In this document: positions 42,965 through 51,801 of the stretch, one piece after another
Position numbering within the stretch: position 1 is the first letter of the stretch
How the letters are laid out: each line of letters opens with the position of its first letter
Source of the DNA: Robertmurraya dakarensis
Lineage (GTDB): Bacteria > Bacillota > Bacilli > Bacillales > Cytobacillaceae
Length of the DNA: 64,000 nucleotides
NCBI RefSeq assembly: GCF_900156875.1
Contig: NZ_LT707409.1
Location: 3,021,757 to 3,085,756, forward strand
Direction: 5' to 3'
Position numbers and translations under genes: made by a program
The notes under the pieces: model-generated
Seen by the model: the letters and a program-made list of their open reading frames with translations, nothing else
Databases searched by the model: none
What the model was told of the DNA's origin: nothing

Positions 42965-44011
42965 ATGAAAGCCCTGCGTATTACATTAAGTCTTGTCTGT
43001 TTGTTTGCGCTTTTGCCTTTTACGGCGTCTGCCGAGGAAAAAGCGACGATTTTTTATTTTCCTTCTGATGTTCCCGATGATCACTGGGCATTGGAAGAAA
43101 TTGATGATTTCTTAGCTGCTGAAATCATTACAGGAAGTGTATCTGAGGGTGAGGGCGTCATTCCGAACGTGAGAGTTCAACCAGAAGGATTCATTACTCG
43201 AGCACAGTTTACAAAAATGATCGTGAATGCATTGAACCTTGAAGCAGCGGGCTCCGCAAAATCTTTTCCTGATGTGAATTCTAGCGCTTGGTATTACCCT
43301 TATGTGCAAATTGCAACGAGCCATGGAATTATAAACGGGAAAGAAGACGGAAAGTTTTATCCAAATGATAAAATCAACCGCGGTCAAATGGCAGCGATGA
43401 TTTACCGGGCATTTAAAGATAGCATTACATTCAATTCTACTGGAAAAACATTTACAGATGTTCCCCCTAACCATTGGGCAGCTAAAGAAGTGAATACGAT
43501 TGCTGCTAATGAGATTATTAAAGGGAACGGGCAGTTGTTTCAACCGTTGAACTTCGCGACAAGAGCACACGGAATCGTCATGATCCACCGTGCACTGCGT
43601 CAAGAAGATACCAACTTGCCAAGCGATAGTGAGCTTAAATCAACTTTAACGAATCATATTAACGAAGAAAGAAACCTGCTTAACACTAGTAACTTTAACG
43701 AATTAAAGTCGCTTTATACAAGAGATGGATTTGGCTATTATCGTTCTCAAGGAGTGGAAATCACTGAGCTCTATCAAAGCGCACTCGATGAAGGCGACAC
43801 ACTGCGCTTTGAACCAATCGGGGATTTTAGTGTGACCGTAGAAATGAAGAGCAATCGTTACGCAAAGCTCTACGTAGACAACCTGATCTACAAAGAAATC
43901 TATCATTCTAGCAAATACGGCAACCTAGAAGAACCAGCCGACTACTCAAACGACTACTACCTCCAAAAAGACAACAACGGCAACTGGAAAATCTACAACA
44001 TCGGCTTCTAA
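42965..44011 (+). CDS. Secreted SLH protein with NTF2-like C-terminal region
   Basis: 348 residues. Signal peptide 1-23 (ends TASAEE). Three SLH repeats (SDVPDDHWALEEIDDFLAAE with an insertion; PDVNSSAWYYPYVQIATSHG; TDVPPNHWAAKEVNTIAANE), then about 120 residues (LKSTLTNHINEERNLLNTSN to the end WKIYNIGF) shaped like an NTF2/SnoaL-type alpha+beta domain; no catalytic motif is evident. GAGAGGAG precedes the ATG. The last ~35 codons are strongly A/C-biased and the stop codon is 3 bases from a GGTACC repeat. Function is unknown beyond wall anchoring. Confidence 0.82.
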   Translation: MKALRITLSLVCLFALLPFTASAEEKATIFYFPSDVPDDHWALEEIDDFLAAEIITGSVSEGEGVIPNVRVQPEGFITRAQFTKMIVNALNLEAAGSAKSFPDVNSSAWYYPYVQIATSHGIINGKEDGKFYPNDKINRGQMAAMIYRAFKDSITFNSTGKTFTDVPPNHWAAKEVNTIAANEIIKGNGQLFQPLNFATRAHGIVMIHRALRQEDTNLPSDSELKSTLTNHINEERNLLNTSNFNELKSLYTRDGFGYYRSQGVEITELYQSALDEGDTLRFEPIGDFSVTVEMKSNRYAKLYVDNLIYKEIYHSSKYGNLEEPADYSNDYYLQKDNNGNWKIYNIGF

Positions 44012-44014
44012 AGT

Positions 44015-44100
44015 GGTACCTAAAGTGGTACCTGGTACCGCCCGTGGACACTTTCGGCCTTTTGTCTTTTTGTGGTACCTGGTACCGCTTGTGGACAGTT
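44015..44100 (+). repeat. REP-like GGTACC repeat locus 2
   Basis: Two copies of GGTACCTGGTACCGC (44028- and 44074-) with CGTGGACA-type tails, separated by a T-rich spacer TTTTGTCTTTTTG. Plus orientation. Lies between the SLH gene stop codon and a terminator, so it is probably in the 3' UTR. Confidence 0.88.
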
Positions 44101-44125
44101 GTATTCTCAAGAAAGACACTGAATT

Positions 44126-44170
44126 AAAAAGAGGAACCGCGTCGATGTTGATGCGGTTCCTCTTTTTTTG
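44126..44170. terminator. Bidirectional terminator
   Basis: AAAAGAGGAACCGC pairs with GCGGTTCCTCTTTT; T-runs on both strands. Shared by the convergent SLH gene and SLH nucleotidase. Confidence 0.9.
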
Positions 44171-44235
44171 GTATTCTATTAGCCTCTTTGGGTAGTTCTT
44201 GGGGCTAATAGTTTATATATTTTTGGTTTGTTATA

Positions 44236-46479
44236 TTATTCGTTTTCTGTTTGTTGTGCTTCGTCTACGATGCGGCCTTCTACTGTTGGTTCAACAGTTT
44301 CAAGTTGTGCTACGTAGTCGCGAAGGTTTTCCCAGTCAGCGAATCCTAGGTCTGTTACACGGCCTTCGTCGTATGCTTTTGCGAACATATCAAAGCCGTC
44401 TCCGCCTTTAGCAGTGAATGCATTTGTAGCGATCACATATGTTTTCTCTTCATCAAGTGCTGTGATGACGCCCTCTTCTTCTTCTACTTCCACTGAAACC
44501 ACTCTTTCTCCAGCAGGCTTGCTGCTGTCATAAGTGAATTTCATTCCAGCTACATGTAAGAATCCGCCGCTTTCTGCTGGAGCTTGGCTTACGCTGTGCT
44601 CAAGAGCAGCAACCAGTTCAGCACCTGTTAATTCCATCGTTGCCAATGTGTTACCGAATGGCAATGTTGTTAGAACGTCACCTAATGTAATTGGACCTGC
44701 ATCAATTGCAGCGCGAATTCCACCGCCGTTTTGAACAGCAATTACTGTATCAGGGTTGAATTGCTTCGCTTTATCAAGCATTCCGTCTGTAATCAAGTTA
44801 CCAAGCGGAGTCTCATTGCTTCTCACGCTGACTGTCTGCCCTTCACCTTGACGTGGATTTTCCAACGCATTAACGGCTACCGCACCCGTTTCAGTATTCT
44901 TTACTTCATCAATTTTTGTAGAGTATTGAAGTAGTTTTTCAGCCGCTTCTGCATCTTCTTCAAGATCATCTACTTTGATTAATTCAGCAGCAGCCCCTAC
45001 GACCACTCCATTTTCATCAAATTCAACATCAACCGTTCCGAGGTAATCGCCGTATTGGGAAGCTTGGACAATGATCGTTGGTTCTTTCGCTTCACCAGAC
45101 TCATCTTCTTCCACCCATACTGCTTCGTCAAGCTTTGTATGACTGTGTCCGCCGACAATGACGTCAATGCCGTCGATTTGCATCGCTAGTTCAAGATCGT
45201 TATCAACCGCCGCATTATCATCATATCCAATATGTGTAACGGCAACAATTTTATCAATACCAGCTTCTTCAAAAGCAGCAACGGCTTCTTCAGCTTCTTC
45301 TAGGTAATTTTCAAAAGCTACCTGTTCAGGGCTTGAAATAGCCACAGTTTCTTCTGTTGTTAAACCGAAAATACCGACTTTTTCGCCGTCAATTTCTTTA
45401 ATAATCCCTTTGTAGATGTTTCCATCTTCCGGCTGTTCTGTAATAAGGTCACCTTGGTTGATATCTTTAAACAACGCGTCACTTGAAAAATCAACGTTCG
45501 CACTAACAAACGGGAAGCTTGCGCCTTTAATAAAGTCAGCTAACGGTTGATGTCCTCCTTCGTTCGTTCCTAAATCAAATTCATGGTTACCGAAGGTCAT
45601 TAAATCATAGCCCATCAGGTTCATGAATTCTAAATCAGCCTGTGCTCTGAATTCATTGAAATACAATGTTCCAGAGAAAACATCCCCTGCATCCACTAAT
45701 AATGCGTTAGGCTTTTCTGCGCGAACATTTTTAACAGCTGTTACACGCTTAGCAACATTGTCTAAATGTGCATGTGTATCATTTGTATGCATGATGGTTA
45801 AGTTATAATTGTCCACCGGTTCAGGCTGCGGCTCTGGCTGAGGTGCCGGCTGCACCTTGTCAAGAGCACGCTCTAAAAATACAGCAAATGTAGCACGGTT
45901 TACTGGAGCCTTCGGATCAAATGAGCCGTCTTCTTTTCCAGTTGTAATTCCGTTTTGTGCTAAAATTTCTATATTTTCCTGATGAGAAGGACTAATGGAA
46001 TCCCAGTCCGTGAAGGTAATGTCTTCTTCTGTTGCTTTTAAGTCGAATGCGCGAACTAGAACAGATGCCATTTGTTCACGAGTTAACTCAGCACCAGCAT
46101 TGAATTTACCGTTAGACCCGTTGAAAATATCAGCTGCTTTCGTTGCAGCAGCTCCTTCAGCAAAGCTTGAACCTTCCGCAACGTCTTCGAACGCTTTTAC
46201 ATCAGAAGGAACTGGAAGGTCTAAAGCTCTCATTAGTAAGTTAGCTGCCTGACCTCTAATAATTGATTGGTTTGGCTTGTATGTATTATCTTCGTATCCG
46301 TTAATGAAACCTTGCTCTACTAAGCTATAAATTTCTTCTGCCGCCCAGAAACTTTCACTTACATCAGAGAATTGCTTCGCTTCAGCAGCGCTGGCCATTG
46401 GTGCAGCTGCGGATGCGATTAATGCTGCTGTTGTAATCGTTGCCATAAATTTACGATATGACTTTGGAGAATAAGACAT
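44236..46479 (-). CDS. SLH-anchored 5'-nucleotidase / UDP-sugar hydrolase-like enzyme
   Basis: 747 residues. Signal peptide 1-32; three N-terminal SLH repeats (SDVSESFWAAEEIYSLVEQG; EDVAEGSSFAEGAAATKAAD; TDWDSISPSHQENIEILAQN); a short Pro/Glu linker; a metallophosphatase domain with metal ligands in MHTNDTHAHLD, VDAGDVFSG, FGNHEFDLG and VGGHSHTKLD; and a 5'-nucleotidase C-terminal substrate domain (NLITDGMLDKA, NGGGIRAAI, TLPFGNTL). It hydrolyses extracellular nucleotides to release phosphate and nucleoside. SLH at the N-terminus is opposite to the paralogue at 58975. Confidence 0.92.
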   Translation of the reverse strand: MSYSPKSYRKFMATITTAALIASAAAPMASAAEAKQFSDVSESFWAAEEIYSLVEQGFINGYEDNTYKPNQSIIRGQAANLLMRALDLPVPSDVKAFEDVAEGSSFAEGAAATKAADIFNGSNGKFNAGAELTREQMASVLVRAFDLKATEEDITFTDWDSISPSHQENIEILAQNGITTGKEDGSFDPKAPVNRATFAVFLERALDKVQPAPQPEPQPEPVDNYNLTIMHTNDTHAHLDNVAKRVTAVKNVRAEKPNALLVDAGDVFSGTLYFNEFRAQADLEFMNLMGYDLMTFGNHEFDLGTNEGGHQPLADFIKGASFPFVSANVDFSSDALFKDINQGDLITEQPEDGNIYKGIIKEIDGEKVGIFGLTTEETVAISSPEQVAFENYLEEAEEAVAAFEEAGIDKIVAVTHIGYDDNAAVDNDLELAMQIDGIDVIVGGHSHTKLDEAVWVEEDESGEAKEPTIIVQASQYGDYLGTVDVEFDENGVVVGAAAELIKVDDLEEDAEAAEKLLQYSTKIDEVKNTETGAVAVNALENPRQGEGQTVSVRSNETPLGNLITDGMLDKAKQFNPDTVIAVQNGGGIRAAIDAGPITLGDVLTTLPFGNTLATMELTGAELVAALEHSVSQAPAESGGFLHVAGMKFTYDSSKPAGERVVSVEVEEEEGVITALDEEKTYVIATNAFTAKGGDGFDMFAKAYDEGRVTDLGFADWENLRDYVAQLETVEPTVEGRIVDEAQQTENE

Positions 46480-46784
46480 GATATAAATTCCTCCTTACTA
46501 TTTTTTAGCTTGAGTAGTGTAGGACTTTCTGAGGTCATTTTTTTAAAAAATAGCCCTGTAACCTTCCTACAACTCTACTAATCTATCTTCTATATTAACT
46601 GAAAATTGCCTATTGCGGGTAAGTTTTTTACAGTTTTCTAGCAAAATTCACAAAAACTTATCATGGTTTTTTCTTTTTCACATCATAAAGCTTTGTTTTC
46701 TTGGAAACAGTATGATATACGGTTGTTTCTTGGTCGGAGTGATGACATTTAAACGATAATTTTCAACTTGGGGGAATGAGCAGG
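46480..46784. promoter_or_regulatory. Divergent spacer between SLH nucleotidase and LCP gene
   Basis: About 305 bases, AT-rich with no gene. A plus-strand TTGTTT (46693-46698), 17 bases, TATACG (46716-46721) could serve the LCP gene. GGAGGAATT precedes the nucleotidase start. No other structure seen. Confidence 0.4.
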
Positions 46785-47732
46785 ATGAGGTCTGCTAGAC
46801 ATCGGAAAAAGAAACGTAAATGGCTCCGTATAACGGGTTTTCTTCTTCTTTTTTTAGTCGCTGGAGTATCTGCTTATGCTTACTCCATCTACTCTTCGCT
46901 GACAAATGCTGTTGATACGATGCATGAACCGATGCAGATTCGAAAAGTGTCGGAAAAACGGCTGGAAAAAGTGACGCTGAAAAAGAGGGATCCCTTTTCT
47001 GTTTTAGTGCTTGGAGTCGATGAACGCAAGGGTGACATCGGCCGTTCTGATACGATGATCGTGCTGACAGTGAATCCGAGTAAAAATTCGATCAAGATGC
47101 TGAGCATTCCTCGGGATACGAGAGCGGAAATTATTGGGCACGGGACATCCGATAAAATGAATCACGCTTACGCTTTCGGCGGCGAGAAAATGTCGATTGA
47201 TACCGTAGAGAATTTTTTAGATATTCCCATTGATTATTTTGTAAAAGTGAACATGATGGGTTTTAAAGAGATTGTGAACGCTGTTGGCGGGATCACGATT
47301 AATAATCCGTTTGCTTTTTCGGAGGACGGCTTTCATTTTAGAAAAGGGCTGATCACACTGAATGGTGATGAGGCACTTGCTTTTTCGAGAATGAGAAAAC
47401 AGGACCCCGCCGGCGATTACGGCCGCCAGCAAAGACAGCGTCAGGTTATTCAAGGGGTTATTGATAAGGGCAGCAGCTTTAGCTCATTAACAAGGTTTGG
47501 TGATATTTTCGCTTCACTCGGCAAAAACATCAAAACCAACCTGACATTCGATGAAATGGTTGACATTCATTTGAACTATCGAAGCGCAAGCGAAAACATC
47601 GAACAAATCCAGCTCGAAGGCAAAAGCGAACGCATCGACTCCATCCTCTACCAAGTCGTCTCAACCGAAGAACAACAACGCATCCAAAACGAACTAAAAA
47701 CACACCTTGGACTAACAAACAAAACCCTCTAG
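46785..47732 (+). CDS. LytR-CpsA-Psr family protein, second copy
   Basis: About 315 residues. Basic N-terminus, one membrane helix (ITGFLLLFLVAGVSAYAYSI), then the LCP domain: FSVLVLGVDERKGDIGRSDT, MLSIPRDTRAEI, VNAVGGITIN and FSRMRKQDPAGDYGRQQRQR. Role as for the copy at 18830 (polymer transfer to peptidoglycan); the presence of two fits separate teichoic acid and SCWP substrates. The ATG at 46785 is favoured over 46776, which directly abuts GGGGGA. The last ~45 codons are extremely A/C-rich and the stop codon TAG is fused to a GGTACC repeat. Confidence 0.9.
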   Translation: MRSARHRKKKRKWLRITGFLLLFLVAGVSAYAYSIYSSLTNAVDTMHEPMQIRKVSEKRLEKVTLKKRDPFSVLVLGVDERKGDIGRSDTMIVLTVNPSKNSIKMLSIPRDTRAEIIGHGTSDKMNHAYAFGGEKMSIDTVENFLDIPIDYFVKVNMMGFKEIVNAVGGITINNPFAFSEDGFHFRKGLITLNGDEALAFSRMRKQDPAGDYGRQQRQRQVIQGVIDKGSSFSSLTRFGDIFASLGKNIKTNLTFDEMVDIHLNYRSASENIEQIQLEGKSERIDSILYQVVSTEEQQRIQNELKTHLGLTNKTL

Positions 47733-47807
47733 GTACCAGGTACCGCTCGTGGACACTTTGCATCTTTTGTCCTTTTGCGGTACCTGGTACCGTTCGTGGA
47801 CAGTGTC
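47731..47807 (+). repeat. REP-like GGTACC repeat locus 3 (left flank of RAYT)
   Basis: GGTACCAGGTACCGC at 47732 and GGTACCTGGTACCG at 47779, each followed by CGTGGACA; spacer TTTTGTCCTTTTG. Plus orientation. Its first G is the last base of the LCP stop codon. Confidence 0.9.
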
Positions 47808-47834
47808 TTTTCCACGTGTACACTCATTACGGAT

Positions 47835-48416
47835 TTAGATTTCTTGTTCCGACCTCAATACACTCATAGCTTGAGAAAATGTATATGCTGATTTTAGATA
47901 CTGGTGATAGTAGATTTCAGGTGGGTCGGGAAAGTATGAAAGAAGATGGTCGGTTGTAACGAGAGGATTGTGCTCTTTCAGGATATATGCCCTATAGCTG
48001 CTCCATGGATAATCTTCCATTTTTTGAACCATACCCGCTTGGAGAGGATTGAGATGAATATACTTACTGACATCCAGTTCATACTCAACAGAATCAATAA
48101 ATTCATAATTGTAACGATTTTCAAAGACGTGGCCCGTTAGGTCATATTTTTTATTAAAGTATTTGGCGTAATTAACATTGATGGCATGCATGATTTTCCC
48201 TGGAGGATCTTTGATTGTCTCTAAATTGAGGTGAATATGATTGGTCATCAAACAGTAGGTATTAAGATGAAATGGATACTTTTCCTTCGTTTCCGCAGTG
48301 ATTGTTAAATACTTCATGCGGTCTTCATCATCATAAAACAGGGTACTTTTTCGATTGCCTCTATTGTAAATATGATATTTAGCACCTGGGTACCAGAACT
48401 GAGGTTTGCGCGGCAA
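47835..48416 (-). CDS. REP-associated tyrosine transposase (RAYT; Y1/IS200-like HUH family)
   Basis: 193 residues. Y1_Tnp fold: WYPGAKYHIYNRGNRKSTLF, TYCLMTNHIHLNLET (HUH metal motif H-I-H), INVNYAKYFNKKYDLTGHVF (candidate catalytic Tyr), ENRYNYEFIDS and the RAYT-typical DVSKYIHLNPLQAGMV, then YPWSSYRAY. RAYTs nick single-stranded DNA at REP sequences and are thought to spread them. No tnpB partner or IS200 ends are seen; instead GGTACC repeats lie 28 bases after its end and 254 bases before its start, in opposite orientation, the layout of a REPtron. Start ATG at 48416 has GGAGGAAG upstream. Confidence 0.92.
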   Translation of the reverse strand: MPRKPQFWYPGAKYHIYNRGNRKSTLFYDDEDRMKYLTITAETKEKYPFHLNTYCLMTNHIHLNLETIKDPPGKIMHAINVNYAKYFNKKYDLTGHVFENRYNYEFIDSVEYELDVSKYIHLNPLQAGMVQKMEDYPWSSYRAYILKEHNPLVTTDHLLSYFPDPPEIYYHQYLKSAYTFSQAMSVLRSEQEI

Positions 48417-48669
48417 GTAACTTCCTCCTTTGTTAGAGTAAAATCAAGGGCTTTAATTACATGACAGATTTGGGAAGAATACATAAAGCAACAGGATAGC
48501 AGCTAATCACTTGGATAAAATAGTAACGATAATTCTCCTAAAACATAGCAAGATTCTACCTTCCTCATACTAGAAAATTATACCACTGAACAAATCACCC
48601 TTTTCACCCACTTTATGACAAGAAATCTACAATTAACCGTCCGCCTCGAAAGGACAAAATAACCCTAAA
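48417..48669. other. Spacer upstream of RAYT gene, A+C-rich
   Basis: No gene. Bases 48581-48670 are 62 A+C of 90 by hand count, in keeping with the other left flanks of GGTACC repeats. No clear promoter for the RAYT gene. Confidence 0.4.
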
Positions 48670-48740
48670 TGTCCACGGGCGGTACCTGGTACCGTAGAAA
48701 GACAAAAAGGTGAATTTGTCCACGGAGGGTACCTGGTACC
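48670..48740 (-). repeat. REP-like GGTACC repeat locus 4 (right flank of RAYT, inverted)
   Basis: TGTCCACGGGCGGTACC... at 48670 and GTCCACGGAGGGTACC at 48719, each followed by TGGTACC; the reverse complement of loci 2 and 3. The spacer contains AAAGACAAAAAGG, the complement of the usual TTTTTGTC-type spacer. Confidence 0.9.
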
Positions 48741-48808
48741 GATATTTGGTTTTGAAACTTTTTGGGGGAGTGGTTCGTATTTTATAGGGAAGGAAGGTGT
48801 GGAGGTTG

Positions 48809-50524
48809 ATGTTTAATAAGAGGATAGGCCTTATTTTAGTGATAGGATTTTTTATGGCTCTTTTTGTGTTTCCGGGGCAGGGGCTTGCGGTGGAGTTTTC
48901 GATTGATGATGTTGAGATTGAAGCTTGGCTGCTTGAGGATGGAAATGTGGAAGTGAAGGAGACTCATACCTATAGCTTTGACGGTGATTTTGGTGGGATT
49001 ACGCGAGAGATAGCGCCAAAAGAAGGCAGCAGTATTACCAACTTCACTGCAGAAGAAAATGGGAAACCTTTAAAAATAGAAAACGAGGATCACCTTTATA
49101 AAATTCATCGCAAAGGCGAAGACGAGGTTATTACGATTGATCTTGCCTATACCATAAAAAATGGTGTCGATGTCTATTCAGATCTTGCTGAATTTTACTG
49201 GCCATTCTTTGATGACCGCAATGAATCAACCTATGAGAACATGAACATTACGGTTCACCCTCCAAAAGAAACGAAAAATGTGATTGCTTTTGGTTATGAT
49301 GAAGCATTTGAAACAGAAAACATTCAATCAGACGGAAGTGTCATTTTTACTCTTGGCGAAGTGCCTTCTGATGAGAATGGTGATATCCGTGTGGCTTACG
49401 ATGCCGCTCTATTTCCATCCGCAGCGATTACAGCAGACAAACCAATAAAGAATGAAATCCTGAAGGCTCACGCCGACCTTATCAATGCAGCCATTAAAAA
49501 ACTAGAAACGAAGGATACGCTTAACACAATCGGCAAAATTGGCATTCCAGCGTTTACGCTTATTTTACTCATTCTGATGATTAGCACCTTCATGAAGGCA
49601 CGCCTGAAAAAAGCTGATGTGCAGCGTGAAGCGAAAGACGACTTTTCCATCCCAAAAGAAGAAATGAGTCTACCCGCTACCATCTTTTTTACAAATGGCG
49701 GATACCTCCCAGCTGAAGCAATGGCAGCCGGTCTGCTGGATTTGGTTCGAAAAGGAATTGTAGAGCAACTTGATCAGAATGTGTTTGTGATGAAAGACAC
49801 GCCAAAAAAGCTTCTGAAACATGAACAAATTTTAATAGACTTCTTATTCCATGAAGTCGGAGAAAACGGCAAATTTACCTTTGACAATCTTGCCTCCTAT
49901 ACAAAGGCAAGTAGGAATCATAATAAATATCAGCAAAATCAAATAAAATGGAGTCAGGCCGTAAAAGAAGAAATGAAGGAAAAGAACCTTTATGAAAACA
50001 GCGCAAAGTTTCGGTGGACCGTTGGCTTATCAAGTCTACTCGTGCTTCCTTTTATCATTCTGTTTCCGATCTATGATCTTCTAGGATGGTTTATGGCAGC
50101 ACTGCTATTGTTTATCACTACCATCTTCTATGCCCTTTTTTACCATCCAAAGACGCGGGATGGACTAAAGATTTCCTATGAGTGGAATGCTGTTAAAAAG
50201 TTTTTTAAAGAAATGACGGTTGTAAAATGGAATGAGCTCAGTGCCGATGACAAGATGCGTGCCTATTTATACGGATTAGGGATCAACAACAAAGGCATTG
50301 TGAAGAAAAACGAAGAACTCGTGAAGTCATTTGAACGACCGCTAACTAATACGGCTGGTCATTCTGATCCAGCAGGCATTTATGCCATGACCTTTATTGG
50401 CCCGGTTGCTTCGACGAACTTTCATTCTGCCAGCCAAAATACTCAATCCTCTTCAAGCAGTTCATCATCTACCAGCGGTGGGGGCGGTGTTGGCGGCGGA
50501 GGCGGCGGTTCTGGCGCTTTTTAG
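48809..50524 (+). CDS. DUF2207-family membrane protein with Gly-rich C-terminus
   Basis: About 571 residues. Signal peptide 1-26, an extracellular beta-rich DUF2207 domain (about 27-225: VEVKETHTYSFDGDFGGITR, YSDLAEFYWPFFDDR), a membrane helix (~245-265), a cytoplasmic winged-helix-like region (PAEAMAAGLLDLVRKGIVEQ), two more helices (~410-455), and a Ser/Gly tail (SSSSSTSGGGGVGGGGGGSG). The family is widespread in Firmicutes with no proven role. The start could be the GTG at 48797 or the ATG at 48809, since GGAGG lies between them. The first ~60 codons are G/T-rich and C-poor, unlike the rest of the gene. Confidence 0.85.
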   Translation: MFNKRIGLILVIGFFMALFVFPGQGLAVEFSIDDVEIEAWLLEDGNVEVKETHTYSFDGDFGGITREIAPKEGSSITNFTAEENGKPLKIENEDHLYKIHRKGEDEVITIDLAYTIKNGVDVYSDLAEFYWPFFDDRNESTYENMNITVHPPKETKNVIAFGYDEAFETENIQSDGSVIFTLGEVPSDENGDIRVAYDAALFPSAAITADKPIKNEILKAHADLINAAIKKLETKDTLNTIGKIGIPAFTLILLILMISTFMKARLKKADVQREAKDDFSIPKEEMSLPATIFFTNGGYLPAEAMAAGLLDLVRKGIVEQLDQNVFVMKDTPKKLLKHEQILIDFLFHEVGENGKFTFDNLASYTKASRNHNKYQQNQIKWSQAVKEEMKEKNLYENSAKFRWTVGLSSLLVLPFIILFPIYDLLGWFMAALLLFITTIFYALFYHPKTRDGLKISYEWNAVKKFFKEMTVVKWNELSADDKMRAYLYGLGINNKGIVKKNEELVKSFERPLTNTAGHSDPAGIYAMTFIGPVASTNFHSASQNTQSSSSSSSSTSGGGGVGGGGGGSGAF

Positions 50525-50529
50525 CATAC

Positions 50530-50572
50530 AAAAAGGGAACTTGATCAAACGTTTGATCAAATTCCCTTTTTC
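50530..50572. terminator. Bidirectional terminator between DUF2207 gene and hisC
   Basis: AAAAAGGGAA and TTCCCTTTTT arms enclose a second perfect inverted repeat TTGATCAAACGTTTGATCAA; T-runs on both strands. Confidence 0.9.
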
Positions 50573-50597
50573 TTATTAAGTGGAATCAGTGAGGGTC

Positions 50598-51707
50598 TTA
50601 CCGCCCGTTAACCTGCGATAAACTTAAGCTTTTTAATACCTCAATAAAATTCTCATTCTGCTCCGGCGTTCCCACCGTTACCCGAAAATGATTAGGATAG
50701 CCAAAGCTTGTACAAGGACGAACAATGAACCCTTTTTTCATCAGCTCCATGTAGAGCGGCTGAACATCCTTGCCCGTATCAACAAATAAAAAGTTCGCAT
50801 AAGACGGGACCGAAGAATACCCTAATTTTTCAAGCTCCTCACTTAAATACGTGAGCCCCTTACGATTTTCATCTAAAATAAAATTCTTATAGTCAACATC
50901 TTCTAAAGAAGCAATCGCAGCTGCATCAGACATTCTTGTGACAGGGAAAGGTTCGCGCACAGCGAGAATCGGCTTTAACAATTCCTCTGAGGCAATCGCA
51001 TATCCCACTCGCGCCGCCGCTAATCCATATAATTTCGAAAAAGTATGCACGGAAATCACGTTATAGCCTTCCTTCACATACTCTACTCCCTTTTTATAGC
51101 CTTCAATATCAATGAACTCGGCATACGCCTCATCCAAAATGACAATCACATGGTCTGGAACTCTTTTTATAAAATCCTCCAAGACATCCGAATCAACGAC
51201 CGTGCCTGTAGGGTTGTTCGGGTTACAAACGTAAATGAGCTTCGTCTTCTCATTGATCTCACGGAGAATGCCCTCTAAATCAAATTCATGCTGATCATTT
51301 AGCGGCACCTCAACTGGCACCCCGCCCATCATCAACGTCGTCGAACGGTAGACAGAGAAAGTCGGTGCGCAATAAATGACTTCATCACCCGGATTGATGT
51401 ATGCCTGACTGATCAGCAGCAAAATATTGTCAGCACCATTCGAAATGGTGATTTTATCAGGATTTATATCATATTCTTCCCCTAGCTTTTCCCGCAATTC
51501 CCGATTGGATGGCTCCGGATAAAGCTGATTAATCGACGCTGCTTCCTGTGCTGCTCTAATCGCTTTTTCCGACGGGCCGTACGGGTTTTCATTGGATGCT
51601 AAGCGAATGATTTCCGTTAAGCCCAGTTCCTTTTTCACATCTTCTATCGGTTTCCCAGGTACATAAGGGGTTAATTTTTTAATGTTATGATTCCATAAAT
51701 GTTCCAT
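50598..51707 (-). CDS. hisC: HisC, histidinol-phosphate aminotransferase
   Basis: 369 residues, fold type I PLP enzyme: LASNENPYGPSEKA, SNGADNILLLISQAYINPGD, YVCNPNNPTGTVV, ILDEAYAEF, the PLP lysine in HTFSKLYGLAAARVGYA and the C-terminal arginine in RVTVGTPEQNENF. It converts imidazole-acetol phosphate to histidinol phosphate and, in Bacillus, also serves aromatic amino acid transamination. It is a single gene here, not within a trp or his operon. GGAGCTG box upstream, terminator at the end. No T-box or attenuator is visible in the ~95-base leader. Confidence 0.94.
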   Translation of the reverse strand: MEHLWNHNIKKLTPYVPGKPIEDVKKELGLTEIIRLASNENPYGPSEKAIRAAQEAASINQLYPEPSNRELREKLGEEYDINPDKITISNGADNILLLISQAYINPGDEVIYCAPTFSVYRSTTLMMGGVPVEVPLNDQHEFDLEGILREINEKTKLIYVCNPNNPTGTVVDSDVLEDFIKRVPDHVIVILDEAYAEFIDIEGYKKGVEYVKEGYNVISVHTFSKLYGLAAARVGYAIASEELLKPILAVREPFPVTRMSDAAAIASLEDVDYKNFILDENRKGLTYLSEELEKLGYSSVPSYANFLFVDTGKDVQPLYMELMKKGFIVRPCTSFGYPNHFRVTVGTPEQNENFIEVLKSLSLSQVNGR

Positions 51708-51801
51708 ATCGAGCAGCTCCTTTTTAGAATTCGCTTTAATCCATTAGCAAACTAAAGTATAAGGTTATTATTGACTACTACTTACTAGTTTGTCAATAGC
51801 T

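Noticed and set aside
42732..42968. Open frame of 78 codons upstream of the SLH gene on the plus strand
   Set aside because: No ribosome binding site, runs through the promoter region and overlaps the next start; the sequence resembles no exported or soluble protein.
47835..48416. Intact IS200/IS605 insertion sequence
   Set aside because: The protein has RAYT-type motifs, there is no tnpB and no subterminal IS200 hairpins, and the flanks are REP-like repeats.
51708..51801. Possible T-box or attenuator before hisC
   Set aside because: The leader is under 100 bases and shows no T-box sequence or terminator-type hairpin.
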